Positions 1 through 8,500 are shown, numbered from the stretch's first letter. The stretch: DNA of 32,470 nt from Candidatus Hermodarchaeota archaeon (GCA_016839805.1 JAEOTO010000023.1:1-32470); one strand, 5' to 3'. Notes: generated by a model not told the origin, from the sequence alone. Program-made: numbers and translations.

Positions 1-554
1 AAAAAGATAGTCGATTAGCAATCTGGCACTCAGGTGGGGATTTTGAGCATATCCTAAAGGATTGGGGAGTCTTAGATTATGATGAATTTATCCATCGGTT
101 TGACCAATTAGATTTAGCAAAACGTGCCCAGATGATTGAGTCTGGTGAGATTCATCTTTTTGATGATGTTGATGCATTAGCTACCTTGCATAAAGAGTTT
201 AAGTTAGGGTTGGTGACGAATACCCCCCCAAATATTGCCTTATTGGAACTCGAAGCTTTTGGAATTAAAGAACACTTTGATGAATTGGTAATGTTGGGTA
301 CAGTTGAGCAACATATTGCAAAACCACACCCTGATGGATTCTTACGATGTCTTCAAAATCTTGAGGTTGGTCCCGAACACGCCGTCATGGTCGGAGATAG
401 TAGCAGTGATATCATTGGCGGAAATCGAGTGGGAATGAATACGGTGTTCATTCAACGCCCTGACCAACCGCTGCTGAGAAATCTAGAACTTCCCCCAGAC
501 CTGATTATCACTGACTTACATGAACTGAAGAGATTTTGTATTGAGTCGAGATAG
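1..554 (+). CDS. HAD-superfamily phosphatase, 5' truncated
   Basis: The reading frame is open from base 3 with its start upstream of the window; 183 residues are visible. HAD motif II (LVTNT), motif III (the lysine of IAKPHPDGF) and motif IV (MVGDSSSDI, with the metal-binding aspartates) are present, spaced as in phosphoglycolate phosphatase/PpaX-type enzymes. Motif I (DxDxT), which carries the nucleophilic aspartate, must lie in the missing N-terminus. The visible N-terminal part is helical and fits the cap domain. From the family, it hydrolyses a small phosphorylated metabolite in the cytoplasm; the substrate cannot be read from the sequence. The gene ends four bases before the stop of the converging acyl-CoA synthetase gene. 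Confidence 0.85.
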   Translation, partial: KDSRLAIWHSGGDFEHILKDWGVLDYDEFIHRFDQLDLAKRAQMIESGEIHLFDDVDALATLHKEFKLGLVTNTPPNIALLELEAFGIKEHFDELVMLGTVEQHIAKPHPDGFLRCLQNLEVGPEHAVMVGDSSSDIIGGNRVGMNTVFIQRPDQPLLRNLELPPDLIITDLHELKRFCIESR

Positions 555-558
555 TCTC

Positions 559-1974
559 TTATTCATCTGGACGCTGGATTATTTCTCCATATTCAACTAG
601 GGCAGCAATGCCCCGAGCACCCCTGAGTGGAAGATGATAGGCGGGAACACCAGCAACACGGAGCTTGTGCATGCGTTCTCGAATTTTCATAGTTGATGGG
701 ACAGATACCACGATAACTGGTTTTTTCCGTTGTTCTGATGCCTCAACAATTGCTTGACTCACTTGTTCTGCATCAAGAAGCGGTGTCATGAAAAGTGGAA
801 TAACGATGATGCCATCGATTTCATCACTATCAAGAAGTGTATTCATTGCAAAGGCAAATTGCTCAGCTGTTGCTGAACCAGTCAAGTCGATGGGATTCCG
901 AACAGAATAGAAGTAGGGTAGTTTTTCGTGTAAACGTTGCTGAAGTTTTTTTGAAAGCTCAGGAGCCTCTAGTCCATAATCTGCCAAAGCATCAAGGGTC
1001 ATTACACCAAAACCGCCACCACTCGTGATAACGGCAATTCGGTTACCCTTCGCAGGTGGTTGATTTGTTAGGGCTCTAGCCACATCGAAGAATTCACCAA
1101 TAGTTTTTACACGTATAACTCCTGCAGCTTCAAAAGCTGCATCATAAATGCGATCTGTCCCAGCCAGTGATCCTGTATGGCTTGAGACAGCTCGGGTTCC
1201 TGCTTCGCTCCTACCAGCTTTAATCACAATAATTGGTTTGACTTTGGATGCACGACGACAAATGTCAATAAATTTACGTCCTCGTGCAATAGATTCCAAG
1301 TAGAGACCGGTGACCTGGGTGTCCTCATCATCTTCGAGGTAGTCAATAAGATCGCCTTCATCGACATCAATCGCGTTACCGAAACTTGCGAATTTGCTGA
1401 AGCCAATTTTTTCATTATAGGCAAAGCTCATAACTGCACCCCCCACGGATCCAGATTGGGTGATAAATGAAATTCGACCCACACCAGGACGTGGGGTCGT
1501 GCTTGCAGGGAGAAACAGTGTATCGATATTACATTTGGGACTAAAAGTTCCTAAACAGTTAGGTCCTAGAATTCGAATATTCCCCTTCCTCGCGAGTTCT
1601 AATACCTTCTTCTCAAGTTTTACACCTTCAGGGCCAGTTTCGCGAAATCCACCAGACACGATTATGACATTCGGAATTTCCTTTTCGACACATCCTTCCA
1701 TAGCATGAAGAACATTTTTTGCGGGAATAACGATAATCGCGAGATCAATAGGACCTCCACAGTCTTTCAACGAGGCATAAGTTTTGATACCCAGGATATG
1801 ATATTTTTCCTTTGCAGCTTTGGGATTAATCAGATATAGTCGTCCAGGAAATTTGGCTGCGACCATTTGTTCGACGATGATGTGCCCGATGCGTCCTGGG
1901 CGTCGGGAAGCCCCGATAATGGCGATATTTCGGGGACTGAAGAAGCGGTCAATTTGGGTTTCAATTGAATCCAT
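559..1974 (-). CDS. ADP-forming acyl-CoA (acetyl-CoA) synthetase, alpha subunit
   Basis: 471 residues from the ATG at 1974; a GTG four codons upstream (1986) is possible, but the family start (MDSIET then FFSPRNIAIIGAS) favours the ATG. The domains are an N-terminal CoA-binding Rossmann fold (IAIIGASRRPGRIG), then two succinyl-CoA-ligase-like flavodoxin domains. The phospho-acceptor histidine lies in SSHTGSLAG (about residue 266). The family interconverts acyl-CoA, ADP and phosphate with acid, CoA and ATP, giving archaea substrate-level ATP from peptide or sugar fermentation. The ATP-grasp beta subunit is usually a separate or fused 230-residue module; this protein ends after the ligase domains and no beta gene is in the window. 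It is divergent from thiI across a 170-base gap. Its acyl substrate is unknown. Confidence 0.9.
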   Translation of the reverse strand: MDSIETQIDRFFSPRNIAIIGASRRPGRIGHIIVEQMVAAKFPGRLYLINPKAAKEKYHILGIKTYASLKDCGGPIDLAIIVIPAKNVLHAMEGCVEKEIPNVIIVSGGFRETGPEGVKLEKKVLELARKGNIRILGPNCLGTFSPKCNIDTLFLPASTTPRPGVGRISFITQSGSVGGAVMSFAYNEKIGFSKFASFGNAIDVDEGDLIDYLEDDEDTQVTGLYLESIARGRKFIDICRRASKVKPIIVIKAGRSEAGTRAVSSHTGSLAGTDRIYDAAFEAAGVIRVKTIGEFFDVARALTNQPPAKGNRIAVITSGGGFGVMTLDALADYGLEAPELSKKLQQRLHEKLPYFYSVRNPIDLTGSATAEQFAFAMNTLLDSDEIDGIIVIPLFMTPLLDAEQVSQAIVEASEQRKKPVIVVSVPSTMKIRERMHKLRVAGVPAYHLPLRGARGIAALVEYGEIIQRPDE

Positions 1975-2143
1975 GTATACCCACACACAAATGGAATAAT
2001 CAGCTAATTTTGATTAATGAACTAGTAACCTTATCTCAAAAGAGGTGCATGTAAATAAATTAATGCCCTGATGTGTAACAAGAAGGTTAATTTTGGGGAT
2101 TCGATGAGTGTCACCCAATTATTGTGTTAAATAATTAGGTTGA

Positions 2144-3343
2144 ATGAAGATGTCTCACCGAATGGAACCTGATAAAGTCCTTGTTCGCTATGGTGAAATT
2201 GGGCTTAAGAGCCCTGGAATTCGCCGTCATTTTGAAAATCTTCTCCGTAAGCATATCAAAGAATTTTTAACACGAAAGGAAATCCATTTCAGTAAAATTA
2301 CACGGGATCGAGGACGGTTCTTCATTCATACCTCTCAACCACAGGAGGCGACGGATGCTTCAGCAAATATTTTTGGTATAGTTTCTGCGAGCCCCGTTTG
2401 GACATCTCCTTCACGCTTTGAAGAAATTATTACACTTATCGGTGCCCTAACACCTCAGCTCTTACATGACAAACAGACGTTTGCAGTTCGAGCACGTCGC
2501 CTTAAAACATATCCATATTCTAGCCCAGAAATTGCTGCTCAAGTTGGTGCGAAAATCATTGAAGCAGCAACAGCTGTGAATGAATCAGTGCATGTGGATT
2601 TGGATAATCCTGATGTTGAAGTACATGTCGAAGTCCGTCAGAAATCGGCATTTATCTTTACACAGATTATCAAAGGACCAGGTGGGCTTCCCTATGGATC
2701 ACAAGGGGTTGTGTTGGGGCTTCATTCCGGCGGCTTGGATAGTCCGGTCGCCGAGTGGTTAATGATGAAACGAGGAGCCCATGTCATCCCACTGTATTTT
2801 GACGCAGCACCTCCTACAGAAAAGCAGTTTGTAGAACGTGCCATCAAATCTGCTCAAATACTCACGGAATGGATTCCCGAAAAGAAAGTGGAATTACAAG
2901 TCATCCCTTTTCATGAGATATTGAAACGTCTCCAAATACCAAAGTATCGAAAACTAACTTGTATTTTATGTAAACGAATGATGTATCGTATTGGAGCTAT
3001 GGTGGCAGCCCAAGAGAAGGCATACGCGCTAGTAACTGGTGAAACACTTGGGCAAGTTGCTTCGCAGACCCTTGCGAATTTGGCAATTCTCGATTCCGTG
3101 GTAACACTTCCAATTTTTCGTCCCTTGATTGGGATGGATAAGACTGAAACGATGACTCTTGCCAGAAGAATCGGGACCTTCCAGGTATCTAGTCAGGATG
3201 CCGGAGAATGTTTTGCTGTGCCCTCCCAACCCTCTATAGCTGCTACATTAGTAGATGTTCATGAAGCTGAATCTCAACTACCGATCGAAGAGATGGTTCT
3301 AGAAGCAGTAAACAGTCTTAAACGGTTATCCCTGGCACAATAG
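2144..3343 (+). CDS. thiI: tRNA 4-thiouridine synthase ThiI, archaeal Fe-S type
   Basis: 399 residues. Residues 1-80 hold the ferredoxin-like domain (VLVRYGEIGLKSP), about 85-180 a THUMP RNA-binding domain, and from about 190 a PP-loop adenylation domain with SGGLDS at 195-200. GETLGQVASQTLANL is the conserved downstream block. There is no C-terminal rhodanese domain. Cysteines 273 and 276 (CILC) and 356 (ECF) match the three-cysteine set that binds an iron-sulfur cluster in methanogen ThiI, so sulfur probably goes to U8 of tRNA via a cluster instead of a rhodanese persulfide. The start is uncertain: an A/T-rich box at 2127-2137 and alignment of the family N-terminus would favour a leaderless ATG at 2162 over the ATG at 2144. 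It lies 106 bases upstream of a SufR-like regulator. Confidence 0.93.
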   Translation: MKMSHRMEPDKVLVRYGEIGLKSPGIRRHFENLLRKHIKEFLTRKEIHFSKITRDRGRFFIHTSQPQEATDASANIFGIVSASPVWTSPSRFEEIITLIGALTPQLLHDKQTFAVRARRLKTYPYSSPEIAAQVGAKIIEAATAVNESVHVDLDNPDVEVHVEVRQKSAFIFTQIIKGPGGLPYGSQGVVLGLHSGGLDSPVAEWLMMKRGAHVIPLYFDAAPPTEKQFVERAIKSAQILTEWIPEKKVELQVIPFHEILKRLQIPKYRKLTCILCKRMMYRIGAMVAAQEKAYALVTGETLGQVASQTLANLAILDSVVTLPIFRPLIGMDKTETMTLARRIGTFQVSSQDAGECFAVPSQPSIAATLVDVHEAESQLPIEEMVLEAVNSLKRLSLAQ

Positions 3344-3390
3344 AATAATTTAATTGTAAGAAGAAAAGAAATAGAAAAAATAGAGACACT

Positions 3391-3421
3391 GTTAGGTAAA
3401 CAGCAAACCCAGCAACCTAAC
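3391..3421. promoter_or_regulatory. 7-bp inverted repeat upstream of SufR-like regulator
   Basis: GTTAGGT at 3391-3397 and its exact reverse complement ACCTAAC at 3415-3421 are separated by 17 bases and end 28 bases before the regulator's ATG. The spacing puts the half-sites on roughly the same helix face, as for a dimeric winged-helix repressor, so autoregulation is plausible. It could instead form a weak RNA hairpin after thiI. Confidence 0.45.
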
Positions 3422-3449
3422 GATAGACTACCGAATTAGTTGACAAATT

Positions 3450-4139
3450 ATGTCAAAAAAAGCAATGGGTCGCGTTTTGAATCGTTATGAAATAGATCAA
3501 CGTATCGTCGAGGTCATCACGCTGAATCCCCAATCGACCATCGATCAAATCGCCAAGGAGACAGGATTGAGTTATACTGCTGTCCGTAATAGCCTCCAAC
3601 GCCTTATGAGTCTGGGTGTGGTCGATGAAAGTTATGAGTCTGAGGGACCTGCCCGTCGAGGTCGACCAGCCGCGTATTTCCAAATTGATAAAGGTCTTCA
3701 TATCGTCATTCCTCCACGGCAATTTCAGCACCTTGCATTGACCATAATCGATCAACTCGTTCAAGAAGAAGGACCTGAACATGTAGCTGGTCTGTTAGAT
3801 CGCGCGGCCCAATTACAGGTTAACCGAATGGTCAGAAACTGGGAAGAAGAGAAAACGGTGCCGAAAAATCTTGTACAAATGTTGGATCGGATCTGCGAGT
3901 ACATTAATGAACAGGGTTGCTTTGCCAAACACGTAGCACACAAAAAGGGATTTTATATCCAAGTCAGTAACTGTATTTATGACAAGATTGCCTCAGCTTA
4001 TCCAGGAACCATCTGCCGATACCATGAGAGCCTCATTACCAATCTTATTCAACATCATGATGACTCGATAACTATCTCTCACGAGAAAGCCATGGCTGAT
4101 GGCGCCGACCACTGCCTTTATGCCATCATCTCCGTTTAA
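3450..4139 (+). CDS. SufR-like winged-helix regulator with cysteine-rich C-terminal domain
   Basis: 229 residues. Residues 15-80 form a DeoR/ArsR-type winged helix (STIDQIAKETGLSYTAVRNS, then a basic wing RRGRPAAYF). The C-terminal half follows the SufR/COG2345 pattern: GFYIQVSNCIY (C175), YPGTICRYH (C189) and DGADHCLYAI (C222). In cyanobacterial SufR four cysteines bind a 4Fe-4S cluster that sets DNA binding; here the third position of that set, four residues before the conserved glycine, appears to be alanine 214, leaving three ligands plus extra cysteines 149 and 157. I infer an Fe-S or metal-sensing transcription factor. No suf genes are in the window; thiI is immediately upstream. An inverted repeat 28 bases before the ATG is a candidate own operator. 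Confidence 0.8.
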   Translation: MSKKAMGRVLNRYEIDQRIVEVITLNPQSTIDQIAKETGLSYTAVRNSLQRLMSLGVVDESYESEGPARRGRPAAYFQIDKGLHIVIPPRQFQHLALTIIDQLVQEEGPEHVAGLLDRAAQLQVNRMVRNWEEEKTVPKNLVQMLDRICEYINEQGCFAKHVAHKKGFYIQVSNCIYDKIASAYPGTICRYHESLITNLIQHHDDSITISHEKAMADGADHCLYAIISV

Positions 4140-4154
4140 TCTATTCAGTGAATT

Positions 4155-4177
4155 ATAACTTGTTGACGGTAAGTTAT
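4155..4177. promoter_or_regulatory. Inverted repeat ATAACTT-9-AAGTTAT
   Basis: Perfect 7-bp arms (4155-4161 and 4171-4177) lie 16 bases after the SufR-like gene and are followed by CCTTTT. It could be the terminator of the regulator transcript (stem followed by a T-rich tract) or an operator for the SCP2 gene starting at 4243. The sequence does not decide between these. Confidence 0.35.
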
Positions 4178-4242
4178 CCTTTTAAGCAAAAACCCCCTCA
4201 ACATTGACAGAATCTCCTACATTCAAGATTAGGTGAACACTA

Positions 4243-4563
4243 TTGGTTGATACTCCAAAAGAAGGCTTAGAAGCCATGGTCGGAACCTTCGACTCCGCAG
4301 CCGCCGCGGGCTGGAACTGCGTTATCGAAATGGACATCCAAGGTGACCAGAAATACAACATCACCATCACAGACCAGAAAATTAACTGGGGCGAAGGCCC
4401 TGCTGACAAAGCAGACCTCATCATCACTATCAGCAAAGACGATTGGATGGCCATCTCTAACGGCCAGCTTAATGCGGTCGCAGCCTTCATGTCCGGGAAG
4501 CTCAAGAGTCAAGGCGACATGAGCCACCTCATGAAACTGCAAAGCGTCTTCAAGCTCGGCTAA
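4243..4563 (+). CDS. SCP2 sterol-carrier-like lipid-binding protein
   Basis: 106 residues, the usual size of a free-standing SCP2 domain. The TTG at 4243 is chosen because AGGTGA at 4231-4236 sits six bases before it; an internal ATG at 4276 would remove the first helix. The pattern GWNCVIEMDIQG, YNITITDQKINWGEGPADKADLII, then DWMAISNGQLNAVAAFMSGKLKSQGDM matches the SCP2 fold, including the conserved FMSGKLK/GDM segment. The family binds lipids or fatty acyl chains in a hydrophobic tunnel in the cytoplasm; the archaeal ligand is unknown. Codon choice (many codons ending in C, locally high GC) is unlike the flanking genes and suggests high expression. It appears to be a single-gene unit ending at a hairpin and T-rich stretch. 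Confidence 0.88.
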   Translation: MVDTPKEGLEAMVGTFDSAAAAGWNCVIEMDIQGDQKYNITITDQKINWGEGPADKADLIITISKDDWMAISNGQLNAVAAFMSGKLKSQGDMSHLMKLQSVFKLG

Positions 4564-4598
4564 AGCGAATCGAAGCTCCACATTTTTACAATTGCCAA

Positions 4599-4621
4599 GG
4601 GGGTGGCCAATCACCACCCTC
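4599..4621 (+). terminator. GC-rich hairpin after SCP2 gene
   Basis: GGGTGG (4601-4606) pairs with CCACCC (4614-4619) around a 7-base loop, extendable at the base. It lies 36 bases after the SCP2 stop and is followed by a T-rich stretch (4631-4640). A TTTTT run at 4583-4587 upstream could also act as an archaeal U-tract terminator. Confidence 0.45.
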
Positions 4622-4760
4622 CTGCGCCTATTTTCTTCCTAATCCATACTCCACAACAGTCCACTCCCACATAATAAACCTACAAATCCTAACCACACAC
4701 AGGGTGGAGAGGGGAGTTACCAGAGGGGAGAGGAGGGGGGGATTATACAACGACGAGGAA

Positions 4761-4976
4761 TTAAACACCTACATGACCCTGGGTTTTCGCCGAATTACGT
4801 TGATTGAAGTAAAGTGCGAATATGACTGTTATAATGGCGAATCCAAAGCAGAGATAACCTATGATTAGGACCATCAGGGGTGAAAAGGGGAGATAGGAAC
4901 CTATCAGCAGCACCAGGGAGCCAACAATGGCAAAGGCAATGGCACCATAGACTAGTTTTGCAGCTGAGGAAGCCAT
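4761..4976 (-). CDS. Small two-helix membrane protein
   Basis: 71 residues. Two hydrophobic segments (about residues 8-29 and 33-56) are separated by a short turn containing prolines, followed by a polar tail with a basic NQRN segment. GGTGAT lies five bases upstream of the ATG and supports this start. It follows the aminotransferase stop by 25 bases on the same strand, so the two are probably co-transcribed. I do not recognise the family and assign no function; the hydrophobic pattern, the ribosome-binding site and the operon position are the reasons to call it real over the overlapping frame. Confidence 0.65.
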   Translation of the reverse strand: MASSAAKLVYGAIAFAIVGSLVLLIGSYLPFSPLMVLIIGYLCFGFAIITVIFALYFNQRNSAKTQGHVGV

Positions 4977-5001
4977 TCAGAATCACCAACTAGACTAGTG
5001 A

Positions 5002-6345
5002 TTATTTCACGCCTTTAACGGCTTTTCCGAATCGTTCGATGGCGATATCAATTTGTTCAGCAGTGATGTTAAGAGGGGGTAGGAACCGAATAGAATTACG
5101 ACCACTTCCAATTATCCACAGCTGTTGTTTTTTCACACAATTGGAAAGGATTGCTTCACGACGTTTGGGATCAATATTATTGGTTTTACGATCTGTGACG
5201 ATTTCAACAGCACACATTAAACCTCGACCCCGAACGTCGCCGATAAATTTGCTTGTTTCCTGGATTTCAAGGAGGCCTTTTCGGAGTTGTTTGCCACGTG
5301 TTTCTGCATTTTCAACGAGCCGATCACTTTCAATAGTGCGGAGAACAGAAAGTGAGATTAAAGCAATATAGGGTTCACCACCAAAGGTTTCGGAGTGGCG
5401 GCTAAAATCAGTGAACATAGGTTTAGGTCCAATCGCGGCTCCGAATGGAAAGCCACCCCCTAAAGCTTTAGCCGTGCAGATATAATCAGGAACAACATCA
5501 GCATGCTCGATTCCCCACCAGCGACCCGTACGCCCTAGTCCAGCTTGAACTTCATCACTGATGATTTTGGATTCAAGTTCATCGGCAAGCACTCGAAGCG
5601 CCTTAAGGAATTTAATTGGTGCAGGAATGATGCCCCCTTCCCCACATATGGGTTCAATGGCAATCGCGGCGATATCAGTACCACCATATTGAAGACTATC
5701 TCGTAGGTACTGTAGACATTCCAGGTTACAGGTGTCTTCATGTTGTCCAAAGGGGCAACGGAAGCAGTAAGGATAGGGACCCCGAATGACATCTAACCCT
5801 TGGGGGTAGTAGTCCTTATGCACATGTTTACTCGCCGTCAGAGCCAAGGAATAACCTGTCCGACCATGGAAGGCTGGTCGAAAAGCAACAAATCGAAACC
5901 GATGTGACGTATCCATCACGGATTTCACAGCGGATTCAACCGCTCGACCACCACTCGTTGTGAAAAATACCTCTTTTTCATGATCACCAGGAGTCAACCC
6001 AATTAACCGCTCTGCTAAAAGAGTCTGGGGAATCACGTCAAAGTCTTGTCCGGGAACTTCTCGTAAGTATCCTTGGATGCGTTGTTCAAAATCCTGAATT
6101 ACAGTATTACGAAACCCAAGAGCTCGAACGGCCACACCAGCCGTCATATCAAGATATTGGTTTCCCTTTAAATCATAAATCCACGGACCTTCGCCTTGTG
6201 TATGATCTACAACGGGATAGATATCTCGACTTTGTGTCGTTTTTGCAATAGCTTGTGCCGAACGTTCAAGCCATTCCTTATTACTCCGAGATATTTGTAA
6301 ATCAGGACAGAGTTCTTTCAGTAACTCTTCAGCGTCTCGTTTCAT
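5002..6345 (-). CDS. Class III PLP aminotransferase (archaeal 4-aminobutyrate aminotransferase/amino-acid racemase type)
   Basis: 447 residues from the ATG at 6345; a TTG at 6354 is only one base from GGTGG, whereas GGTGG is ten bases from the ATG. Fold-type I features are in order: the substrate-binding N-terminus (DLKGNQYLDMTAGVAV), the cofactor-binding region (TTSGGRAVESAVK, FHGRTGYS), the PLP-ring aspartate in IISDEVQAGLGRTG, and the Schiff-base lysine in TAKALGGGFPFGA (about residue 293). The insertion PYCFRCPFG with further cysteines is typical of archaeal GabT-like enzymes, a group that includes pyridoxal amino-acid racemases as well as transaminases, so the exact reaction is open. RHSETFGGEPY replaces the common HGSTFGGNP. 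A small membrane protein follows 25 bases downstream. Confidence 0.88.
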   Translation of the reverse strand: MKRDAEELLKELCPDLQISRSNKEWLERSAQAIAKTTQSRDIYPVVDHTQGEGPWIYDLKGNQYLDMTAGVAVRALGFRNTVIQDFEQRIQGYLREVPGQDFDVIPQTLLAERLIGLTPGDHEKEVFFTTSGGRAVESAVKSVMDTSHRFRFVAFRPAFHGRTGYSLALTASKHVHKDYYPQGLDVIRGPYPYCFRCPFGQHEDTCNLECLQYLRDSLQYGGTDIAAIAIEPICGEGGIIPAPIKFLKALRVLADELESKIISDEVQAGLGRTGRWWGIEHADVVPDYICTAKALGGGFPFGAAIGPKPMFTDFSRHSETFGGEPYIALISLSVLRTIESDRLVENAETRGKQLRKGLLEIQETSKFIGDVRGRGLMCAVEIVTDRKTNNIDPKRREAILSNCVKKQQLWIIGSGRNSIRFLPPLNITAEQIDIAIERFGKAVKGVK

Positions 6346-6477
6346 CTTCGCCAAGCCACCATATGTCTATACTTGCGATAAGGGATTAACTAGCTCTATT
6401 TAAGTAATAGCTACCTGTAAGAAACTTTTATTCCATTGCCAACTGTCAAAGAGAAGGTTTGTTTTCTAATTAAAAGT

Positions 6478-6918
6478 TCACTTCTCAGGTAATGGACTCA
6501 ATGTGTGTTTATCCACTTTCTTGACAAGTTTGGATTCTAGTCTTGGTTTTAAATAACGCTCACTAAGAAGGTTACTGATGAGACCAATGAAGAAAAATGC
6601 AAACAAACATTGGAATAGTGCTAAAGTAAAAACGGGATAGGGCGTCCAAAATGGACCATATTGCCATAAGACATAATTAAAAATGACTAAGAAAACGAAC
6701 AATACAAGAAATTGTGTCAATCCTTTTCGTTCCACATGAACATCAACATAAACGCCAAGTGGCATGAATGGAGCAACTAAAAGAGCAAGTCCAATTGTCC
6801 AGATTGTGTTAGTTAAGAAAGCAAATGCTGTGATTAGTATCAGGAATACGAGTAAAACAAAGATAATAAATGAAAACTGTTGTGTGCTCATGTTCTCCAC
6901 GAAATCATTCCTTGACAT
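6478..6918 (-). CDS. Integral membrane protein, about four helices
   Basis: 146 residues with four predicted membrane segments (about 15-34, 37-57, 68-88 and 95-117) and a basic C-terminal tail (RYLKPRLESKLVKKVDK) that would be cytoplasmic. GAGGGA sits eight bases upstream of the ATG at 6918. It lies upstream of the aminotransferase on the same strand but is separated by 123 bases that include an A/T-rich promoter-like box near 6398-6406, so it may be a separate unit. It is divergent from the UbiA-family gene. Phenylalanine and leucine dominate, and no motif that would name a family is visible. Confidence 0.7.
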   Translation of the reverse strand: MSRNDFVENMSTQQFSFIIFVLLVFLILITAFAFLTNTIWTIGLALLVAPFMPLGVYVDVHVERKGLTQFLVLFVFLVIFNYVLWQYGPFWTPYPVFTLALFQCLFAFFFIGLISNLLSERYLKPRLESKLVKKVDKHTLSPLPEK

Positions 6919-6988
6919 AAGTACTCCCTCTGAAAAGACTTTATGAGCACAGCACTAAAAAGTTGTACCAATTGTTAATACCGTTTAG

Positions 6989-8500
6989 ATGTTCAGGGTA
7001 TATGCCATGTCACCTAGATCCCGAGTGCTAGCGATATTTTACTTTTCAAGTGGACTGGCCATTTTAGCAACTGGCATGATCATTGAATTTCTTTTCGCAG
7101 TTGTTTTACATAGTACGATCATGCAGGCTCTATGGGTGAATGGTGGATTTCATATCCTTTTTATTGTGTTTTTCGGAACTGGACTCTATTTCCTACGGAG
7201 AGGTATCCTCGGATATTGGCGATTTCGTTATGATAGCATAATTTATCTAATCGCTGCTATGATTCTGTTCGCATCTGCGATTCAAACAATATTTAGTTTT
7301 CAAGTAGGACACCCCTATCTTTACCTAGCAGATACAAATCCAATTCTAATGTATATGTTGTGGATATTTGTTCTTCCACCTTTGAATCCGTTAGTTATGA
7401 CATTTTTGAGCTTTGGTTTATGCCTAATAGCCTGGATAAACTTTCGATACAATGGACAAGAATCCCATTTTGAGGAAATTTCTGAAGTAGAAACAAAAAA
7501 ATTCCAATCCTTGCAAAGATGGCAGATTCTAGTGCAATTGACACGGATTTCGGTATGGCTGGGTTCAATTTTATTGCTAACACTCGCATTCCTTATTCTC
7601 GGTGGACCCCCATTAAGCCAACCTCCTTTACTAAGACTAAGTGATCCCTTCACATGGTTACGTTTAATTTGGGCGATTTTTGCAGCGACTTTATTGAATT
7701 CTGGAATCTTCATTATCAATCAATTAGGAGATATGGATACAGATCAGTTTCATCCTGAAAAGTCACAACTTCCTATTAGCAGTGGATACATTTCCTTTAA
7801 GCAAGGACTATTCATTGCAGCAGTATGTATTCTAGCTGGTCTCGCCTTAGCATTGTTACTAGTGGGGTTTGGGTTCTTCATCATACTAAGTTTCATCATT
7901 GTCTTTGGAATTCTATATTCGTTTTCTCCTATTCGTTTGAAAAGTCGCCCCTTTGTAGACTTGTTGATGATTGGAATTGCTTTTGGGTCTTGGTCTGTGA
8001 TGGCAGCTTGGGCGATATTGTTCTTTTTACCACAGCTTCCACTAGCTCTGATTATTGGACCTGCACTCTTTTATGCAGGAACTCATGGTGTGCATACTGT
8101 ATCAGATTATCAAGCAGACTCTCAAGCAGGAGTTCGGACTACGGCGATCTTTTTGGGTCCTAAACGAACAAGCAGGCTAGGCATTCTACTCATCGCGTTA
8201 GGTTTTCTTTGTTTATACATTACAGTAGGGTTTTACACGCACTTATTTTGGTATGGAATCCTCAAATACAAGAGTATCTTCCTGTTGATCTTTTGTGGAC
8301 TTCCCTTTCTTGCGTTACTCCAGCTTTATCGAAAATGGCAGTGGCCTGGAAAAGTCAATGCGAAGTCTATTCATTGGTTACAAAAGAAGGGGCGAAGGGT
8401 TGCTTATTTGCTATTTCTAATTCTTTTGATCTATCTTTTTCTCTATGTATTTCTCTTCTATCCCGTGTATTATCCAAACTACAATTTTCCTTGGAGTTAG
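6989..8500 (+). CDS. UbiA-superfamily prenyltransferase with extra N-terminal membrane domain
   Basis: 503 residues, far longer than the usual 280-300. The C-terminal part carries both UbiA aspartate motifs: N244-xxx-D248-xxx-D252 (NQLGDMDTD) and D373-YQA-D377, followed by GVRTTAIFLG, as in UbiA, chlorophyll synthase and archaeal digeranylgeranylglyceryl phosphate synthase. The first 170 residues add about four or five membrane helices and a short acidic linker (ESHFEEISEVETK). The family moves a prenyl chain from a diphosphate to an acceptor in the membrane using Mg2+. The acceptor (lipid headgroup, quinone ring or carotenoid) cannot be decided; the domain layout argues against the standard ether-lipid enzyme. 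An in-frame ATG at 7007 is an alternative start. Confidence 0.8.
   Translation: MFRVYAMSPRSRVLAIFYFSSGLAILATGMIIEFLFAVVLHSTIMQALWVNGGFHILFIVFFGTGLYFLRRGILGYWRFRYDSIIYLIAAMILFASAIQTIFSFQVGHPYLYLADTNPILMYMLWIFVLPPLNPLVMTFLSFGLCLIAWINFRYNGQESHFEEISEVETKKFQSLQRWQILVQLTRISVWLGSILLLTLAFLILGGPPLSQPPLLRLSDPFTWLRLIWAIFAATLLNSGIFIINQLGDMDTDQFHPEKSQLPISSGYISFKQGLFIAAVCILAGLALALLLVGFGFFIILSFIIVFGILYSFSPIRLKSRPFVDLLMIGIAFGSWSVMAAWAILFFLPQLPLALIIGPALFYAGTHGVHTVSDYQADSQAGVRTTAIFLGPKRTSRLGILLIALGFLCLYITVGFYTHLFWYGILKYKSIFLLIFCGLPFLALLQLYRKWQWPGKVNAKSIHWLQKKGRRVAYLLFLILLIYLFLYVFLFYPVYYPNYNFPWS

Noticed and set aside
4267..4617. 116-codon minus-strand frame over the SCP2 gene
   Set aside because: It opposes a clear SCP2 domain with a good ribosome site; it is open because the SCP2 gene has C-ending codons.
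4701..4742. Polypurine run (G/A-rich) between converging genes
   Set aside because: Could form unusual DNA structure, but there is no repeat unit or function visible; simple composition bias is enough.
7321..7719. 132-codon minus-strand frame inside the UbiA gene
   Set aside because: Antisense shadow of a gene with both UbiA motifs; no ribosome site and low-complexity product.
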